DNA of 64,000 nucleotides from Rhodovastum sp963714255 (lineage in GTDB: Bacteria > Pseudomonadota > Alphaproteobacteria > Acetobacterales > Acetobacteraceae), in the NCBI GenBank assembly GCA_963714255.1, contig CAVQNU010000031.1, positions 123,684-187,683 on the forward strand, in the 5' to 3' direction. A program made the translations under genes and the position numbers. Shown here piece after piece: positions 17,827-27,088 of the stretch; positions within the stretch are counted from its first letter, which is position 1, and each line of letters starts with the position of its first letter. A model generated the notes under the pieces. That model made no database searches. It was not told the origin of the DNA and saw only the letters and a list, made by a program, of their open reading frames with translations.

Positions 17827-18975
17827 TCAGAGAACAAGGGCGGCGAGCAGCGCGTCGAGCCGTTTGCGGCCCTCCGGCGTGGCGCGCAACCCGGCCTCGT
17901 CGCGCACGAGGTAGCCTGCCGCGGCCGCGCGCGCGAGGGTGAAGTGGTCGAGCGCGTCGTCGAGCGCAACGCCGGTGCGGGCGGAAAACCGGGCGGCGTC
18001 GATGCCCTCGGACAGGCGCAGGCCCATGAGCAGCGCCTCGCGGGCGCGGTCCGGCTCGTCCACCGGGGTTTCCTCGGCGCTGCCATGGCCGTGGCGTTGC
18101 ACGTGGTCGGCCCAGAGTTCCGGGGCGCGGTGGCGGTTGGTGGCCAGCAGCGTGTCGCCGAGCGTGATCCTGCCATGCGCGCCGGGGCCGATGCCGGCGT
18201 AATCGCCGTAGCGCCAGTATTGCAGGTTGTGGCGGCTTTCCGAGCCGGGGCGGGCGTAGTTCGACACCTCGTAGGCCAGCAAGCCGAAGCGGGCGGCTTC
18301 TTCTTCTGTGGCGTCGTAGAGCGCGGCGGCGGTGTCGTCGTCGGGCAGCACCAGTTTGCCGGTCCGGTGCAGCGCCGCGAATGCCGTGCCAGGCTCGATG
18401 GTGAGCTGGTACAGCGACAGATGATCGGCGGCCAGCGCCAGCGCCTGGCGCAGTTCCGCCCGCCAGGCTGGCAGCGTCTGGCCCGGGCGGGCGGTGATGA
18501 GATCGAAGGAAAACCGCGCGAACATGCCGCGCGCCACCTCTAGCGCGGCGATCGCCTCGGCCGCCGAGTGCTTGCGGCCCAGTGCTGCGAGGGACGCATC
18601 GTCCAGCGCCTGCACGCCGAGCGACAGCCGGTTCACCCCGGCATCGCGGAAGGCAGCGAGACGGCCGGCCTCGACGCTGGTGGGGTTGGCCTCAAGCGTG
18701 ATCTCCAGCGCAGCGGCGGGGGCGAACAGGCGGGTCGCGTCGGCGATCAGGGCGGCGACGGTCGCCGGGTCCATCAGGCTGGGGGTGCCGCCGCCGAAAA
18801 AAATCGACACGAGCGTGCGCCGGCCGAGCCGCGCCGCCTCCCAGGCCAGTTCGGCGCGCAGGGCGGCGGCGAAACCAGGCTGGTCGATGCGCCCGCGCAC
18901 ATGGCTGTTGAAGTCGCAATACGGGCACTTGGCCAGGCAGAACGGCCAGTGGATATAGAGGGCGAGCGGTTCCAT
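17827..18975 (-). CDS. hemW: HemW-like radical SAM protein
   Basis: Putative heme chaperone related to coproporphyrinogen oxidase HemN. It starts MEPLALYIHWPFCLAKCPYC, whose CxxxCPYC binds the FeS cluster, and the SAM region reads SIFFGGGTPSLM. The C-terminal HemN-like domain contains NLQYWRYGDYAGIGPGAHGR and ends at 382 residues. It lacks the extra N-terminal region of true HemN, which favours HemW. It is first of the hemW-queE-queD transcript. Confidence 0.9.
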   Translation of the reverse strand: MEPLALYIHWPFCLAKCPYCDFNSHVRGRIDQPGFAAALRAELAWEAARLGRRTLVSIFFGGGTPSLMDPATVAALIADATRLFAPAAALEITLEANPTSVEAGRLAAFRDAGVNRLSLGVQALDDASLAALGRKHSAAEAIAALEVARGMFARFSFDLITARPGQTLPAWRAELRQALALAADHLSLYQLTIEPGTAFAALHRTGKLVLPDDDTAAALYDATEEEAARFGLLAYEVSNYARPGSESRHNLQYWRYGDYAGIGPGAHGRITLGDTLLATNRHRAPELWADHVQRHGHGSAEETPVDEPDRAREALLMGLRLSEGIDAARFSARTGVALDDALDHFTLARAAAAGYLVRDEAGLRATPEGRKRLDALLAALVL

Positions 18976-19036
18976 GCGCCCGGATATAGGGCGGGCGGAG
19001 CCGTCCCGCCCGCCGTGCCGCCGCCCTGGAGAGCGC

Positions 19037-19513
19037 ATGATCCCGAAAACCTCCGTCGAGCGTGTCCGCGCCGCCCTGCTGGCGGCCGGCCATCCCGACA
19101 CGATCACCGAATTCCCCGCCGGCACCCGCACCGCCGCCGATGCCGCCGCGGCGGTGGGATGCAGCGTGGCCCAGATCGCCAAGTCGATCGTGTTTCGCGC
19201 CGGCGACCGCGCCGTGGTGGTAATCGCCTCCGGCGCCAACCGGGTGGACGCGGCCAAGGTGGCCGCCGCCCTGGGCGTCGCGGTGAAACGGGCGGACGCC
19301 GATTTCGTGCGCGACCGCACCGGCTTCGCCATCGGCGGGGTGGCGCCGCTCGGGCATCTCGCCCCGCCGCTGCTGGTGTTCGACCGCGACCTGCTGGCGC
19401 TGCACCCGGTCTATGCGGCGGCCGGCTCGCCGAGCCATGTGTTCTCGACCGAGGCGGAGCTGCTCGCGCGCATCACCGGCGCGCCGGTCGCCGATATCCG
19501 GCAGGACGTCTGA
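19037..19513 (+). CDS. YbaK/EbsC-type aminoacyl-tRNA deacylase
   Basis: Trans-editing domain protein of 158 residues that hydrolyses mischarged tRNA. The core reads CSVAQIAKSIVFRAGDRAVV, with the catalytic-type lysine in KSIVF and the family's TGFAIGGVAPLGH loop. The start is ATG 19037 with GGAGAG upstream. It belongs to the proline-tRNA editing superfamily; the exact specificity (Cys, Ala or other) cannot be told. Its stop overlaps the next start (TGATG). Confidence 0.88.
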   Translation: MIPKTSVERVRAALLAAGHPDTITEFPAGTRTAADAAAAVGCSVAQIAKSIVFRAGDRAVVVIASGANRVDAAKVAAALGVAVKRADADFVRDRTGFAIGGVAPLGHLAPPLLVFDRDLLALHPVYAAAGSPSHVFSTEAELLARITGAPVADIRQDV

Positions 19514-19956
19514 TGCCGGGCGACGAAAGCGACACGCTGCGCGACAAGCTGCGCAAGATCGAGGCGCTGTTCGCCGGCGCCGGCACGGCCGGGGAGCGCG
19601 ACGCGGCGGCGGCGGCGGCGGCGCGCATCCGCGCCCGGCTGGCGGCGGCCGGGCGCAGCGCGGCGCCGGTGGAAATGCGGCTGTCGGTCAGCGATCCCTG
19701 GGCGCGGCAATTGCTGATCGCGCTGTGCCGCCGCTATGGCATCGAGCCCTACCGCTACCGCCGCATGCACCGCCAGACGCTGCTGGTGCGCGCGCCGGCG
19801 CAGTTCATCGAGGAGCTGCTGTGGCCGGAGTTCCAGCAATTGTCCGGCGCGCTGACCGAATACCTGCAGCAAGTGACGGCGCGGGTAATCCGCGAGGAAG
19901 TGCACGGCGACACGCGCGACGCCGAGGAACGCGAGGAGACGAAACGCATCGGCTGA
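19513..19956 (+). CDS. Hypothetical protein, DUF2786-like N-terminus
   Basis: The 147-residue protein starts at the ATG that overlaps the ybaK-like stop. The N-terminus (LRDKLRKIEALFAGAGTAGE followed by an alanine-rich helix) resembles the short DUF2786 helix, and the rest (YGIEPYRYRRMHRQTLLVRA, then EEVHGD) is an alpha/beta segment found in related alphaproteobacterial proteins. No catalytic motif is recognised. Translational coupling suggests co-expression with the deacylase but does not show a shared function. Confidence 0.75.
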   Translation: MPGDESDTLRDKLRKIEALFAGAGTAGERDAAAAAAARIRARLAAAGRSAAPVEMRLSVSDPWARQLLIALCRRYGIEPYRYRRMHRQTLLVRAPAQFIEELLWPEFQQLSGALTEYLQQVTARVIREEVHGDTRDAEEREETKRIG

Positions 19957-20006
19957 GGCCTGCCCGGCACGGGACGCGGCGGCGATGCAAGGACGGGAGA
20001 CGACCG

Positions 20007-20372
20007 ATGCGACTCTGGCTGACCGGCCTGGTGGCGGGGCTGCTGGCGGCATCGCCCGCCGTGGCGGGCGATGCCGCCAGCGGCGCGTTTCTGTTCCGCG
20101 CCCAGTGCGGCGCCTGCCACAGCAGCGAACCCGGCCGCAACAAGATCGGACCGAGCCTGTTCGGCGTGTATGGACGTGCCTACGGCACCGCCCCCGGGTT
20201 CCGCTACCCGCCCGCCAGCCGCGATGCGGCGGTGGTGTGGAACGACGAGTCGCTGGACAAATACCTGACCGACCCGAAATCGGTACTGCCGCTGGGGGCG
20301 ATGCCCTATGCGGGACTGCGCAACCCGGCGCAGCGGGCGGATATCCTGGCGTATCTGCGGAGTTTGAAATAG
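20007..20372 (+). CDS. Small periplasmic cytochrome c
   Basis: Class I cytochrome c of 121 residues. It has a signal peptide (MRLWLTGLVAGLLAASPAVAG, cleavage after AVA), the heme-binding CGACH at about residues 35-39, and the axial methionine in LGAMPYAGLRNPAQRADIL. The size and the GPSLFGVYGRAYGTAPGFRY segment fit the cytochrome c550/c2-like group. The partner is unknown. A palindromic repeat follows the stop. Confidence 0.9.
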   Translation: MRLWLTGLVAGLLAASPAVAGDAASGAFLFRAQCGACHSSEPGRNKIGPSLFGVYGRAYGTAPGFRYPPASRDAAVVWNDESLDKYLTDPKSVLPLGAMPYAGLRNPAQRADILAYLRSLK

Positions 20373-20382
20373 GCCGGTGGGA

Positions 20383-20522
20383 TGAAGGAAGGAAGGCCAG
20401 GGCTCTGCCCTGGACCCGCCAAGGGGCAGTGGCCCCTTGGAACCCATTCCTTAAGTAGCGGGGTCCAGGGGGCCACTGCCCCCTGGCGGGTCCAGGGCAG
20501 AGCCCTGGCCTTCCTTTCTTCA
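20383..20522. repeat. Palindromic interspersed repeat, copy 3
   Basis: A full-length copy with GAAGGAAGGAAGGCCAGGGC at the left and its mirror at the right. Both inner hairpin modules are present and the centre CCTTAAGTAGCGGGG is nearly symmetric. It fills the gap between the cytochrome gene and the peptide-binding protein, ending 27 bases before the next ATG. Confidence 0.9.
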
Positions 20523-20548
20523 CCCCACCGCCCCCCGGAGGAAATGCC

Positions 20549-22129
20549 ATGAAACGACGCGACCTCCTCAGCGCCGCCGCGGCCGCCGCCCTGGCCCGCC
20601 CCGCCATCGCCCAAGGCACAAAGGCGCGCACCCTGGTGTTCGTGCCACAAGCCAACCTCACCAGCCTGGACCCGATCTGGACCACCGCCACCGTCACCCG
20701 CAACTTCGCCTTTCTGGTGTTCGACACGCTGTACGGCGTCGATGCGAAGCTGACCCCCTCGCCGCAAATGGCCGAGGGCGCCACGGTCGAGGACAACGGC
20801 CGCCGCTGGACCCTGCGCCTGCGCGACGGGCTTTTCTTCCATGATGGCAGCCGCGTGCTGGCGCGCGACTGCGTCGCCTCCCTGCAGCGCTGGATGGCCC
20901 GCGATGCCCTCGGCACGACGCTGGCGGCGCGGCTGGACGCGCTGGAGGCGCCGGACGACCGCACCCTGGTGTTCCGGCTGAAAAAGAAATCGCCCTGGCT
21001 GCCCTTCGCCCTGGCCAAAACCCAGCCCAGCCCGCCCGTCATCATGCCGGAGCGCCTGGCCCGCACCGACCCGTTCAAGCCGGTCACGGAGGCGGTCGGC
21101 AGCGGACCCTGGCGGTTCGTGGCGGACGAATACGTCTCCGGCAGCCTGGCGGTGTTCGCCAAATTCGACGCCTATCGCCCGCGCGACGCGGCAGCGGATT
21201 TCACCGCCGGCGGCAAGCGGGCGCTGCTCGACCGGATCGAATGGAAAGTCATCCCCGACCAGGCCACCGCCGCCGGCGCGCTGCGCTCGGGCGAAGTGGA
21301 CTGGATCGAAATCCCGCTGCCCGACCTGATCCCGATGCTCAAGGCCGACCGCAACGTGGTGGTGGACCGGCTGGACCCGTACGGGCTCTATCCGGTGCTG
21401 CGGCCCAACCACGCCATCGCGCCGACCAGCAACCGGCTGCTCCGGCAGGCCATCCTGGCGGCGATCGACCCGGTCGAAGTGGTGCAGTCCTTCATGGGCG
21501 AGGACAAGTCCACCTACAACGCGCCGGTCGGCTGCTTCCTGCCCGGCACCGACTCCGCCAATGACGCCGGCATGGAGCGCATCGGCGGCAAACACACGCC
21601 GGCCGAGGTCCGGTCCATGCTGAAGGAAGCCGGCTACACGGGCGAGCGCCTGGTGCTGATGCACCCGACCGACCAGCCGTTCTACGACGCCATGTCGCAG
21701 GTGGTGGCGGCGCGGCTGCAGCAGTTCGGCTTCACCATCGACGACCAGGCGATGGACTGGGGCACGGTGGTGCAGCGCCGCGCCAAGAAAGACCCGCTCG
21801 AAGCGGGCGGCTGGTCGCTGTTCTGCACCTCGTTCCCGGCGGCGGATTATCTCGACCCGCTGGCCGCCCCTGCCCTGCGCGGCAACGGGCCGCTTGCCTG
21901 GGTCGGCTGGCCGGTGCAGCCGAAGCTGGAAGCGCTGCGCGAGTCCTGGCTCGACGCCGACGATCCCGCCGCGCGCAAAGCGCTGGCGCGCGCAATCCAG
22001 GAGGAAGCGTTCCGCGAGGGGATGTTCATCCCGCTCGGCCAGTATTTCCAGTCGGCGGCGTGGCGGAAAGACATCACCGGTCACCTGAAGGGACCGGTGC
22101 CGGTGTTCTTCAACGTGCGGAAGGGATGA
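20549..22129 (+). CDS. ABC transporter substrate-binding protein, family 5 (peptide/oligopeptide)
   Basis: Periplasmic solute-binding protein of 526 residues. It begins with a twin-arginine-like signal (MKRRDLLSAAAAAALARPAI, cleavage near AIAQ) and has the family-5 entry QANLTSLDPIWTTATVTRNF and domain text VEDNGRRWTLRLRDGLFFHD. GGAGGAAATGCC precedes the ATG. The cognate permeases and ATPases are not adjacent, so it is an orphan component; the ligand is unknown. Confidence 0.9.
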   Translation: MKRRDLLSAAAAAALARPAIAQGTKARTLVFVPQANLTSLDPIWTTATVTRNFAFLVFDTLYGVDAKLTPSPQMAEGATVEDNGRRWTLRLRDGLFFHDGSRVLARDCVASLQRWMARDALGTTLAARLDALEAPDDRTLVFRLKKKSPWLPFALAKTQPSPPVIMPERLARTDPFKPVTEAVGSGPWRFVADEYVSGSLAVFAKFDAYRPRDAAADFTAGGKRALLDRIEWKVIPDQATAAGALRSGEVDWIEIPLPDLIPMLKADRNVVVDRLDPYGLYPVLRPNHAIAPTSNRLLRQAILAAIDPVEVVQSFMGEDKSTYNAPVGCFLPGTDSANDAGMERIGGKHTPAEVRSMLKEAGYTGERLVLMHPTDQPFYDAMSQVVAARLQQFGFTIDDQAMDWGTVVQRRAKKDPLEAGGWSLFCTSFPAADYLDPLAAPALRGNGPLAWVGWPVQPKLEALRESWLDADDPAARKALARAIQEEAFREGMFIPLGQYFQSAAWRKDITGHLKGPVPVFFNVRKG

Positions 22130-22137
22130 TGCCGCCG

Positions 22138-23121
22138 CTACAGCAGCCGCTTCCAGCGCAGCACGCCGAGCGTGCCGAGCATGGCGACCGCGCAAAGCCC
22201 GAGCGCGAACAGCGTGCCGAGCCCGTGCTCCTGCCAAAGCATGCCGCCGGTGTTCATGCCGAAAAACCCGGTGACCAGGGCGGCCGGCATCACCACCGTG
22301 GTCACCACCGAGACGATATACAGCCGGCGATTGGTTTCCTCGGCCTGCCGCGCGGCAAGCTCGTCCTGCAACGAGCGGGCGCGGTCGTGCAGGGCGGCGA
22401 TATCGTCGAGCGTGCCGAGCACGGCGCTGCGGGCGCTGTCGTGCGAGGCCTGCATGGCCCAGTCCGGCAGTTCCTCGGCGTCTTCGGCCAGCAGCCGCGC
22501 GAGCGGCGCCAAGGCGCGCTTGATCACCGTCACCTCCCGCCGCGCCTGGCCGAGCTGCGCGCCAAGCCCACCGAGATCGGCCGAGGGGCGGCGGTCAAGC
22601 AGCGCGTCCTCGGCGGCGTCGAGCTCGTCGTCCAGCGCCGCCACGCGGCGGCGCGCCTCGCGCGCGAACCCGGCGATGGCGCCGTCCAGCAGCGCCACCG
22701 GACCGTCCGGCACCTGACCGCCGGCGAGGCTGTCGCACACGGCGGCAAGCGCCCGGAGCGGACGGCGGCGGCTGGTGATCAGGCGGTCGGGCAGCATGGC
22801 GAAGCGCCACCAGGTAACCTCATGCTCGTCCGCCCCGGCCGAGCGGACGAACCCCGGCAGCACCCCGGCAACGGCGGTGCCGTCGGTCACGATCCGCGGC
22901 GTCTCGTCGGCGCCGACCAGCAGGCGCAGGATGAAGGCGGGAAACCGCTGCTCCGCCTCGATCGCGGCGCGCGCGCCGCTATGCACGAGGTCGTAATGCA
23001 GCCAGTCCCAGCCGGGACCGCCGGGCGGCCGGGGACCGGCGAGCGCCGACGTGCTGCCCGGCAGGAAGGCATAGGCCCAGGCAAGACCGTCGAGGCGCGG
23101 CGCGGCGTGCGGCAGTTCCAT
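22138..23121 (-). CDS. ZntB/CorA-type divalent cation transporter
   Basis: Membrane ion channel or transporter of 327 residues. A long, charged N-terminal cytoplasmic domain with coiled-coil stretches is followed by two C-terminal membrane helices, the first ending in the signature GFFGMNTGG. Zinc-transport ZntB proteins share this form, but Mg/CorA-like use cannot be ruled out. The start at 23121 is preceded by AGGAGTC. It is convergent to the peptide-binding protein gene. Confidence 0.88.
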   Translation of the reverse strand: MELPHAAPRLDGLAWAYAFLPGSTSALAGPRPPGGPGWDWLHYDLVHSGARAAIEAEQRFPAFILRLLVGADETPRIVTDGTAVAGVLPGFVRSAGADEHEVTWWRFAMLPDRLITSRRRPLRALAAVCDSLAGGQVPDGPVALLDGAIAGFAREARRRVAALDDELDAAEDALLDRRPSADLGGLGAQLGQARREVTVIKRALAPLARLLAEDAEELPDWAMQASHDSARSAVLGTLDDIAALHDRARSLQDELAARQAEETNRRLYIVSVVTTVVMPAALVTGFFGMNTGGMLWQEHGLGTLFALGLCAVAMLGTLGVLRWKRLL

Positions 23122-23210
23122 CGGAAGACTCCTGGTCGGGTGCGCCGGCATTGCCTGGCGCGATCGGACCGATCCTGCCCCGGCGGAGGGTGGCACGTCA
23201 CCACGCTTCG

Positions 23211-25520
23211 ATGACCACGCGGCTGCGCGTTCGGGTGCGGGGCACGGTGCAGGGGGTGGGATTCCGCCCGCATGTGTGGCGGCTGGCAACCGGGCTCGGG
23301 CTTAGCGGCACGGTGCGCAACGACGCCGAGGGGGTGCTGGCCGAAGTGCAGGGCGCCCGCGCGGCCGAGCTGGCCGAGCGCCTGCGGTGCGATCCGCCCA
23401 GGCTCGCGCGGATCACCGCCATCGAGGTGCAACCCTGCACGCCGGTGGCGGGCGAGACCGGTTTCATCATCCTCGGCAGCGCGGCGGGGCGGGTGGCGAC
23501 CGCGGTCGCGCCGGATGCCTGCGTGTGCGCCGACTGCCTGGCCGAGATGTGCGATCCGGCCGACCGGCGCTGGCGGTTTCCGTTCATCAACTGCACCCAA
23601 TGCGGGCCGCGTTTCACCATCACGCGGCAGTTGCCCTACGACCGCGCGAACACGGCGATGGCGGGATTCCCGCTCTGCGACGATTGCCGGGAGGAATACG
23701 AGAACCCGGCCGACCGGCGCTTTCATGCGGAGCCGACCGCCTGCCCGGCCTGCGGGCCACGCCTGTCGCATGAAATCGCCGAGGTTCTGGCGGCGCTGCG
23801 AGACGGGTTGATCGTTGCGCTGAAGGGGCTGGGCGGGTTCCATCTGCTGTGCGACGCGACCAACGATGACGCGGTGGCGCGGCTGCGGGCGCGTAAGGAA
23901 CGGGGGAACAAGCCCTTCGCGGTGATGGCGCTGAATACGGCGCGGTGGATGGGGATTGAGCCGGCGGCGCGGGAGGCGCTCGAGTCGGGCGAGAGGCCGG
24001 TGGTGTTGGTGGCGAAGGAAGGCCAGGGCTCTGCCCTGGACCCGCCAAGGGGCAGTGGCCCCTTGGAACCCATTCTTAAAGTGATGGGTTCCAAGGGGCC
24101 ACTGCCCCTTGGCGGGTCCAGGGCAGAGCCCTGGCCTTCCTTCGCCCTAGCCCCAGGCCTCGATACAATCGGCCTCATGCTCCCCGCCGCCCCCCTCCAC
24201 TTCCTCCTCTTCCACGAAGCCGCTGGCCGCCCCGCCGGCACCGCCTGGCTGAATGCACCGAACGATCTGCTGCTCGTCGCCACCAGCGCCAATCCCGGCG
24301 GCGAGCCGCTGATCATCGACGATGACGACGCCCGCGCAAGGCTCGCCGGCATCGCCGATCTGGTGGTGACGCATGACCGCCCGGTGGTGACGCGCTGCGA
24401 CGACAGCGTCATGCGCGTGATCGACGGCGCGCCGCGCTTCCTGCGCCGCGCCCGCGGCTTCACCCCGCGCGGCATCGCCCTGCCGCGTGCGGTGCAACCG
24501 GTGCTGGCCCTCGGCGGGATGCTGAAGGCCACCGCCTGCGCCACAAGCGGCGCCGAGGCGGTGCTGTCGCAGCATGTCGGCACGCTGGACAACGCGGCGA
24601 CGCTGCGGTTCCTCGACGAAGCGGTGCGCCACCTGCTGCATTTGCTGGACATCGCCCCGGTGCTGGTCGCGCACGACCTGCACCCGGATTTTCCGGCCCG
24701 GCGCGTGGCGGAGCGGCTGGGGGTGCCGATGCTGGCCGTGCAGCACCACCATGCCCATGCCGCCGCCGTGCTGGCCGAACACGGCGTGACGGCGCCGGCG
24801 CTCGCCGTGGTGCTGGACGGGTTCGGCTTCGGCAGCGACGGCGGGGCGTGGGGCGGCGAATTGCTGCGACTCGATGGGGCGGATTTCCGCCGGCTCGGCC
24901 ATCTACGCCCGCTGCCTCTGCCCGGCGGCGACACCGCCGCCCGGCAGCCCTGGCGCATGGCGGCCGCGGCATTGCACGCGCTCGGCCGCGGCGACGAAAT
25001 CGCGGCGCGGTTCGGGCCGCAGGCGGCGCCGGTGGCGCGGTTGTTGGCGTCCGGCCGGGTTGCGTCCACCACCTCCTGCGGGCGGCTGTTCGACGCCGCC
25101 GCGGCGCTGCTGGGCGTGCTGGACACCAGCACCTATGAGGGCGAGGGCGCGATGCGCCTGGAGGCGATGGCCACCGCACCGCGCGTGCTGGCGGACGGGT
25201 GGCGGCTGGAGGGGGGCGCGCTCGACCTGCTGCCGCTGCTGGACGCGCTGCGGACCGAGGCCCCGGATGCCGGCGCCGGGCTGTTCCATGGCACGCTGGC
25301 CGCCGGCATCACCGCCTGGGCGGTTGCCGCGGCCGGGCGGGAGGGGCTGGACATTGTGGCGCTTGGGGGCGGCTGCTTCGTCAATCGCGCTCTGGCCGAG
25401 GGCGTGGCCGGCGGGCTGCGCCGCGCCGGGCTGACGCCGCTGCTGCCGGCGCAAGCGCCGGCCGGCGATGGTGGGCTGAGCCTGGGGCAGGCCTGGATCG
25501 GCGCGCTTCGGGCCGGGTGA
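23211..25520 (+). CDS. hypF: Carbamoyltransferase HypF with an in-frame repeat insertion
   Basis: Makes the cyanide ligand precursor for NiFe-hydrogenase by carbamoylating HypE. The domains in order are acylphosphatase (RVRVRGTVQGVGFRPHVWRL), two zinc-finger CxxC pairs (CVCADC, CTQCGP, CDDC, CPACGP), a YrdC-like segment (LKGLGGFHLLCDATNDD) and a Kae1-like domain (VQHHHAHAAAVLAEHG, LGGGCFVNRAL). At 769 residues it is somewhat longer than usual, because a 63-bp perfect inverted repeat adds about 42 residues (around residues 268-312) between VVLVAK and APGLDTIGLMLP. No other hyp gene is adjacent. Confidence 0.92.
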   Translation: MTTRLRVRVRGTVQGVGFRPHVWRLATGLGLSGTVRNDAEGVLAEVQGARAAELAERLRCDPPRLARITAIEVQPCTPVAGETGFIILGSAAGRVATAVAPDACVCADCLAEMCDPADRRWRFPFINCTQCGPRFTITRQLPYDRANTAMAGFPLCDDCREEYENPADRRFHAEPTACPACGPRLSHEIAEVLAALRDGLIVALKGLGGFHLLCDATNDDAVARLRARKERGNKPFAVMALNTARWMGIEPAAREALESGERPVVLVAKEGQGSALDPPRGSGPLEPILKVMGSKGPLPLGGSRAEPWPSFALAPGLDTIGLMLPAAPLHFLLFHEAAGRPAGTAWLNAPNDLLLVATSANPGGEPLIIDDDDARARLAGIADLVVTHDRPVVTRCDDSVMRVIDGAPRFLRRARGFTPRGIALPRAVQPVLALGGMLKATACATSGAEAVLSQHVGTLDNAATLRFLDEAVRHLLHLLDIAPVLVAHDLHPDFPARRVAERLGVPMLAVQHHHAHAAAVLAEHGVTAPALAVVLDGFGFGSDGGAWGGELLRLDGADFRRLGHLRPLPLPGGDTAARQPWRMAAAALHALGRGDEIAARFGPQAAPVARLLASGRVASTTSCGRLFDAAAALLGVLDTSTYEGEGAMRLEAMATAPRVLADGWRLEGGALDLLPLLDALRTEAPDAGAGLFHGTLAAGITAWAVAAAGREGLDIVALGGGCFVNRALAEGVAGGLRRAGLTPLLPAQAPAGDGGLSLGQAWIGALRAG
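24011..24146. repeat. Palindromic repeat inside hypF: perfect 63-bp inverted repeat
   Basis: Arms 24011-24073 and 24084-24146 are exact reverse complements around the 10-base loop TCTTAAAGTG. Each arm contains two smaller hairpins, CCAGGGC/GCCCTGG and CCAAGGGG/CCCCTTGG. It is read through in the hypF frame without a stop. The sequence matches the intergenic copies, so this is the same family inserted in a coding region. Confidence 0.95.
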
Positions 25521-25535
25521 CGAGCCGGGAGTGGC

Positions 25536-26253
25536 CTATGCCGCCTTGGCAAAACCGCGGCTGCGCTGCACCGAGGCCTCGATCGGCAGGGCGGCGTACA
25601 TGTCCTTCACCGCTTCGGTGATGGTCAGGCCGGCGATGCCCGGTGGCAGAACGCGGCGGGCGCTGTTTTCCCACAGAAGGGCACTGCGCGGGATGGTGCG
25701 GTACTGCAGCGGCGGCAGGTACAAGGCGGCGTCCCAGCGTTCCACCCGGAACGCCGAGGCAGCGAGCAAATTGCCGATCTGGCCGTAGGAGTACCGGCTG
25801 GCCCTGGCCGAACGGCGTGCTTTCCACGTAGGCCCAGAGGCCGCGACGGTTCGGCGCCACGATCAGCACCTGGCCGTCATCCTTCAGGACGCGCCAAACT
25901 TCGCGCAGCAGGCGGCGGGCGTTGTCGGCCGCTTCCAGCCCGTGCACCAGCAGGATGCGGTCGAAACACAGGTCGGGGAATGGCAGCGCGTCTTCCTGGC
26001 TGGAACAGCACAAATTGGGCTGGTCACCGGCGGGCCAGCGGGCCGCGCCGAGCCGGGCGGGCATCAAGGCAATGCAGCGCTGCGATTTTTCCTGCCACAG
26101 ACGCAGATAGGGGGCCGCGTAGCCCAGCCCGAGTACAGACTGGCCGGCCACCGACGGCCAGAGCGTGCCCAGCCGCTCGCGCAGCAGGCGCGCCACCATC
26201 GCCCCTCGTGTCGTGGCGTAGAACTCTTTCGCGGCGATCGAGTCGGCACCCAT
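25536..26253 (-). pseudogene. Class I SAM-dependent methyltransferase, frameshifted by one base
   Basis: The start MGADSIAAKEFYATTRGAMV at 26253 leads to a SAM-binding core (VLGLGYAAPYLRLW) and FDRILLVHGLEAADNARRLL, a typical class I fold. At 25795/25796 an extra C (plus strand) breaks the frame; removing it joins STPFGQGQPYSYGQIGNLL to the segment from LLAASAFRVERWDAALYLPP down to the stop at 25536, about 238 residues. The substrate is unknown. A related methyltransferase next to gloB is common in alphaproteobacteria. Confidence 0.8.
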
Positions 26254-26357
26254 TGCGGCCGTATAGCACGAAGATCGGGGATTTTCCGTCCCGCGCAATT
26301 CCGGATATTCACCGACACCCAGTTTGCCGCACCGCCCGCCGCCGCTAGAGTGAGAAT

Positions 26358-27080
26358 ATGCTCAGCGCCCACCCCGTCGCCATCCTGCAGGACAACTACG
26401 CCTGGCTGCTGCGCGACAGCGCCACCGGCGCCACCGCCATCGTCGATCCGGCCGAGCCCGGCCCGGTTGCCGCGGCGATCGATGCCGCCGGGGGGCGGCT
26501 CGACCTTATCCTGCTGACCCATCACCACTTGGATCATGTCGCCGGCACCGACGATATCCGCACCCGCTACGGCGCCCTTGTGGTTGGCGCCCGTGCCGAC
26601 GCCCACCGGCTGCCCCGGCTGGACCAGGCGGTGGGAGACGGCGACAGCGTGGTGCTCGGCGAATCGGTGGGAAAAGTGATCGATACGGCGGGCCACACGC
26701 GCGGCCAGGTTGCGTTCTATTTCGCCGATGGCGGCGTGCTGATCTGTGGCGATACGCTGTTCAGCCTGGGCTGTGGACGGTTGCTGGAAGGCACCGCGGC
26801 GGAGATGTTCGCTTCACTGCGCGCATTGGCAGCCCTGCCGGCGGAGACGCTGGTGTGCTGCGGCCACGAATACACCGAAAGCAACGCGCGTTTCGCGCTG
26901 CATGCCGATCCCGACAATGCGGCCTTGCAGGCTTATGTCGCGCACGTCCAGGCACTGCGCGCGGCCGGCAGGCCGAGCGTGCCGAGCCGCCTGTCGGACG
27001 AGTTTGCGGCCAACCCGTTCCTGCGCGCCCCCGACGTGGCGAGCTTCGCGGCGCTGCGGGCCCGCAAGGACAAGTTCTGA
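26358..27080 (+). CDS. gloB: Hydroxyacylglutathione hydrolase (glyoxalase II)
   Basis: Hydrolyses S-lactoylglutathione to lactate and glutathione in methylglyoxal detoxification. It is a metallo-beta-lactamase fold of 240 residues with the metal motif LTHHHLDHVAG, then AGHTRGQVAFYF, CGDTLFSLGCGRLLEGTAAE and the C-terminal CCGHEYTESNARFAL, all diagnostic of GloB. It is divergent from the methyltransferase. Confidence 0.95.
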   Translation: MLSAHPVAILQDNYAWLLRDSATGATAIVDPAEPGPVAAAIDAAGGRLDLILLTHHHLDHVAGTDDIRTRYGALVVGARADAHRLPRLDQAVGDGDSVVLGESVGKVIDTAGHTRGQVAFYFADGGVLICGDTLFSLGCGRLLEGTAAEMFASLRALAALPAETLVCCGHEYTESNARFALHADPDNAALQAYVAHVQALRAAGRPSVPSRLSDEFAANPFLRAPDVASFAALRARKDKF

Positions 27081-27088
27081 GCCGCGCC

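Noticed and set aside
23151..23210. Upstream extension of hypF
   Set aside because: The 20 extra codons are unlike the family; MTTRLRVRVRGTVQG is the expected start.
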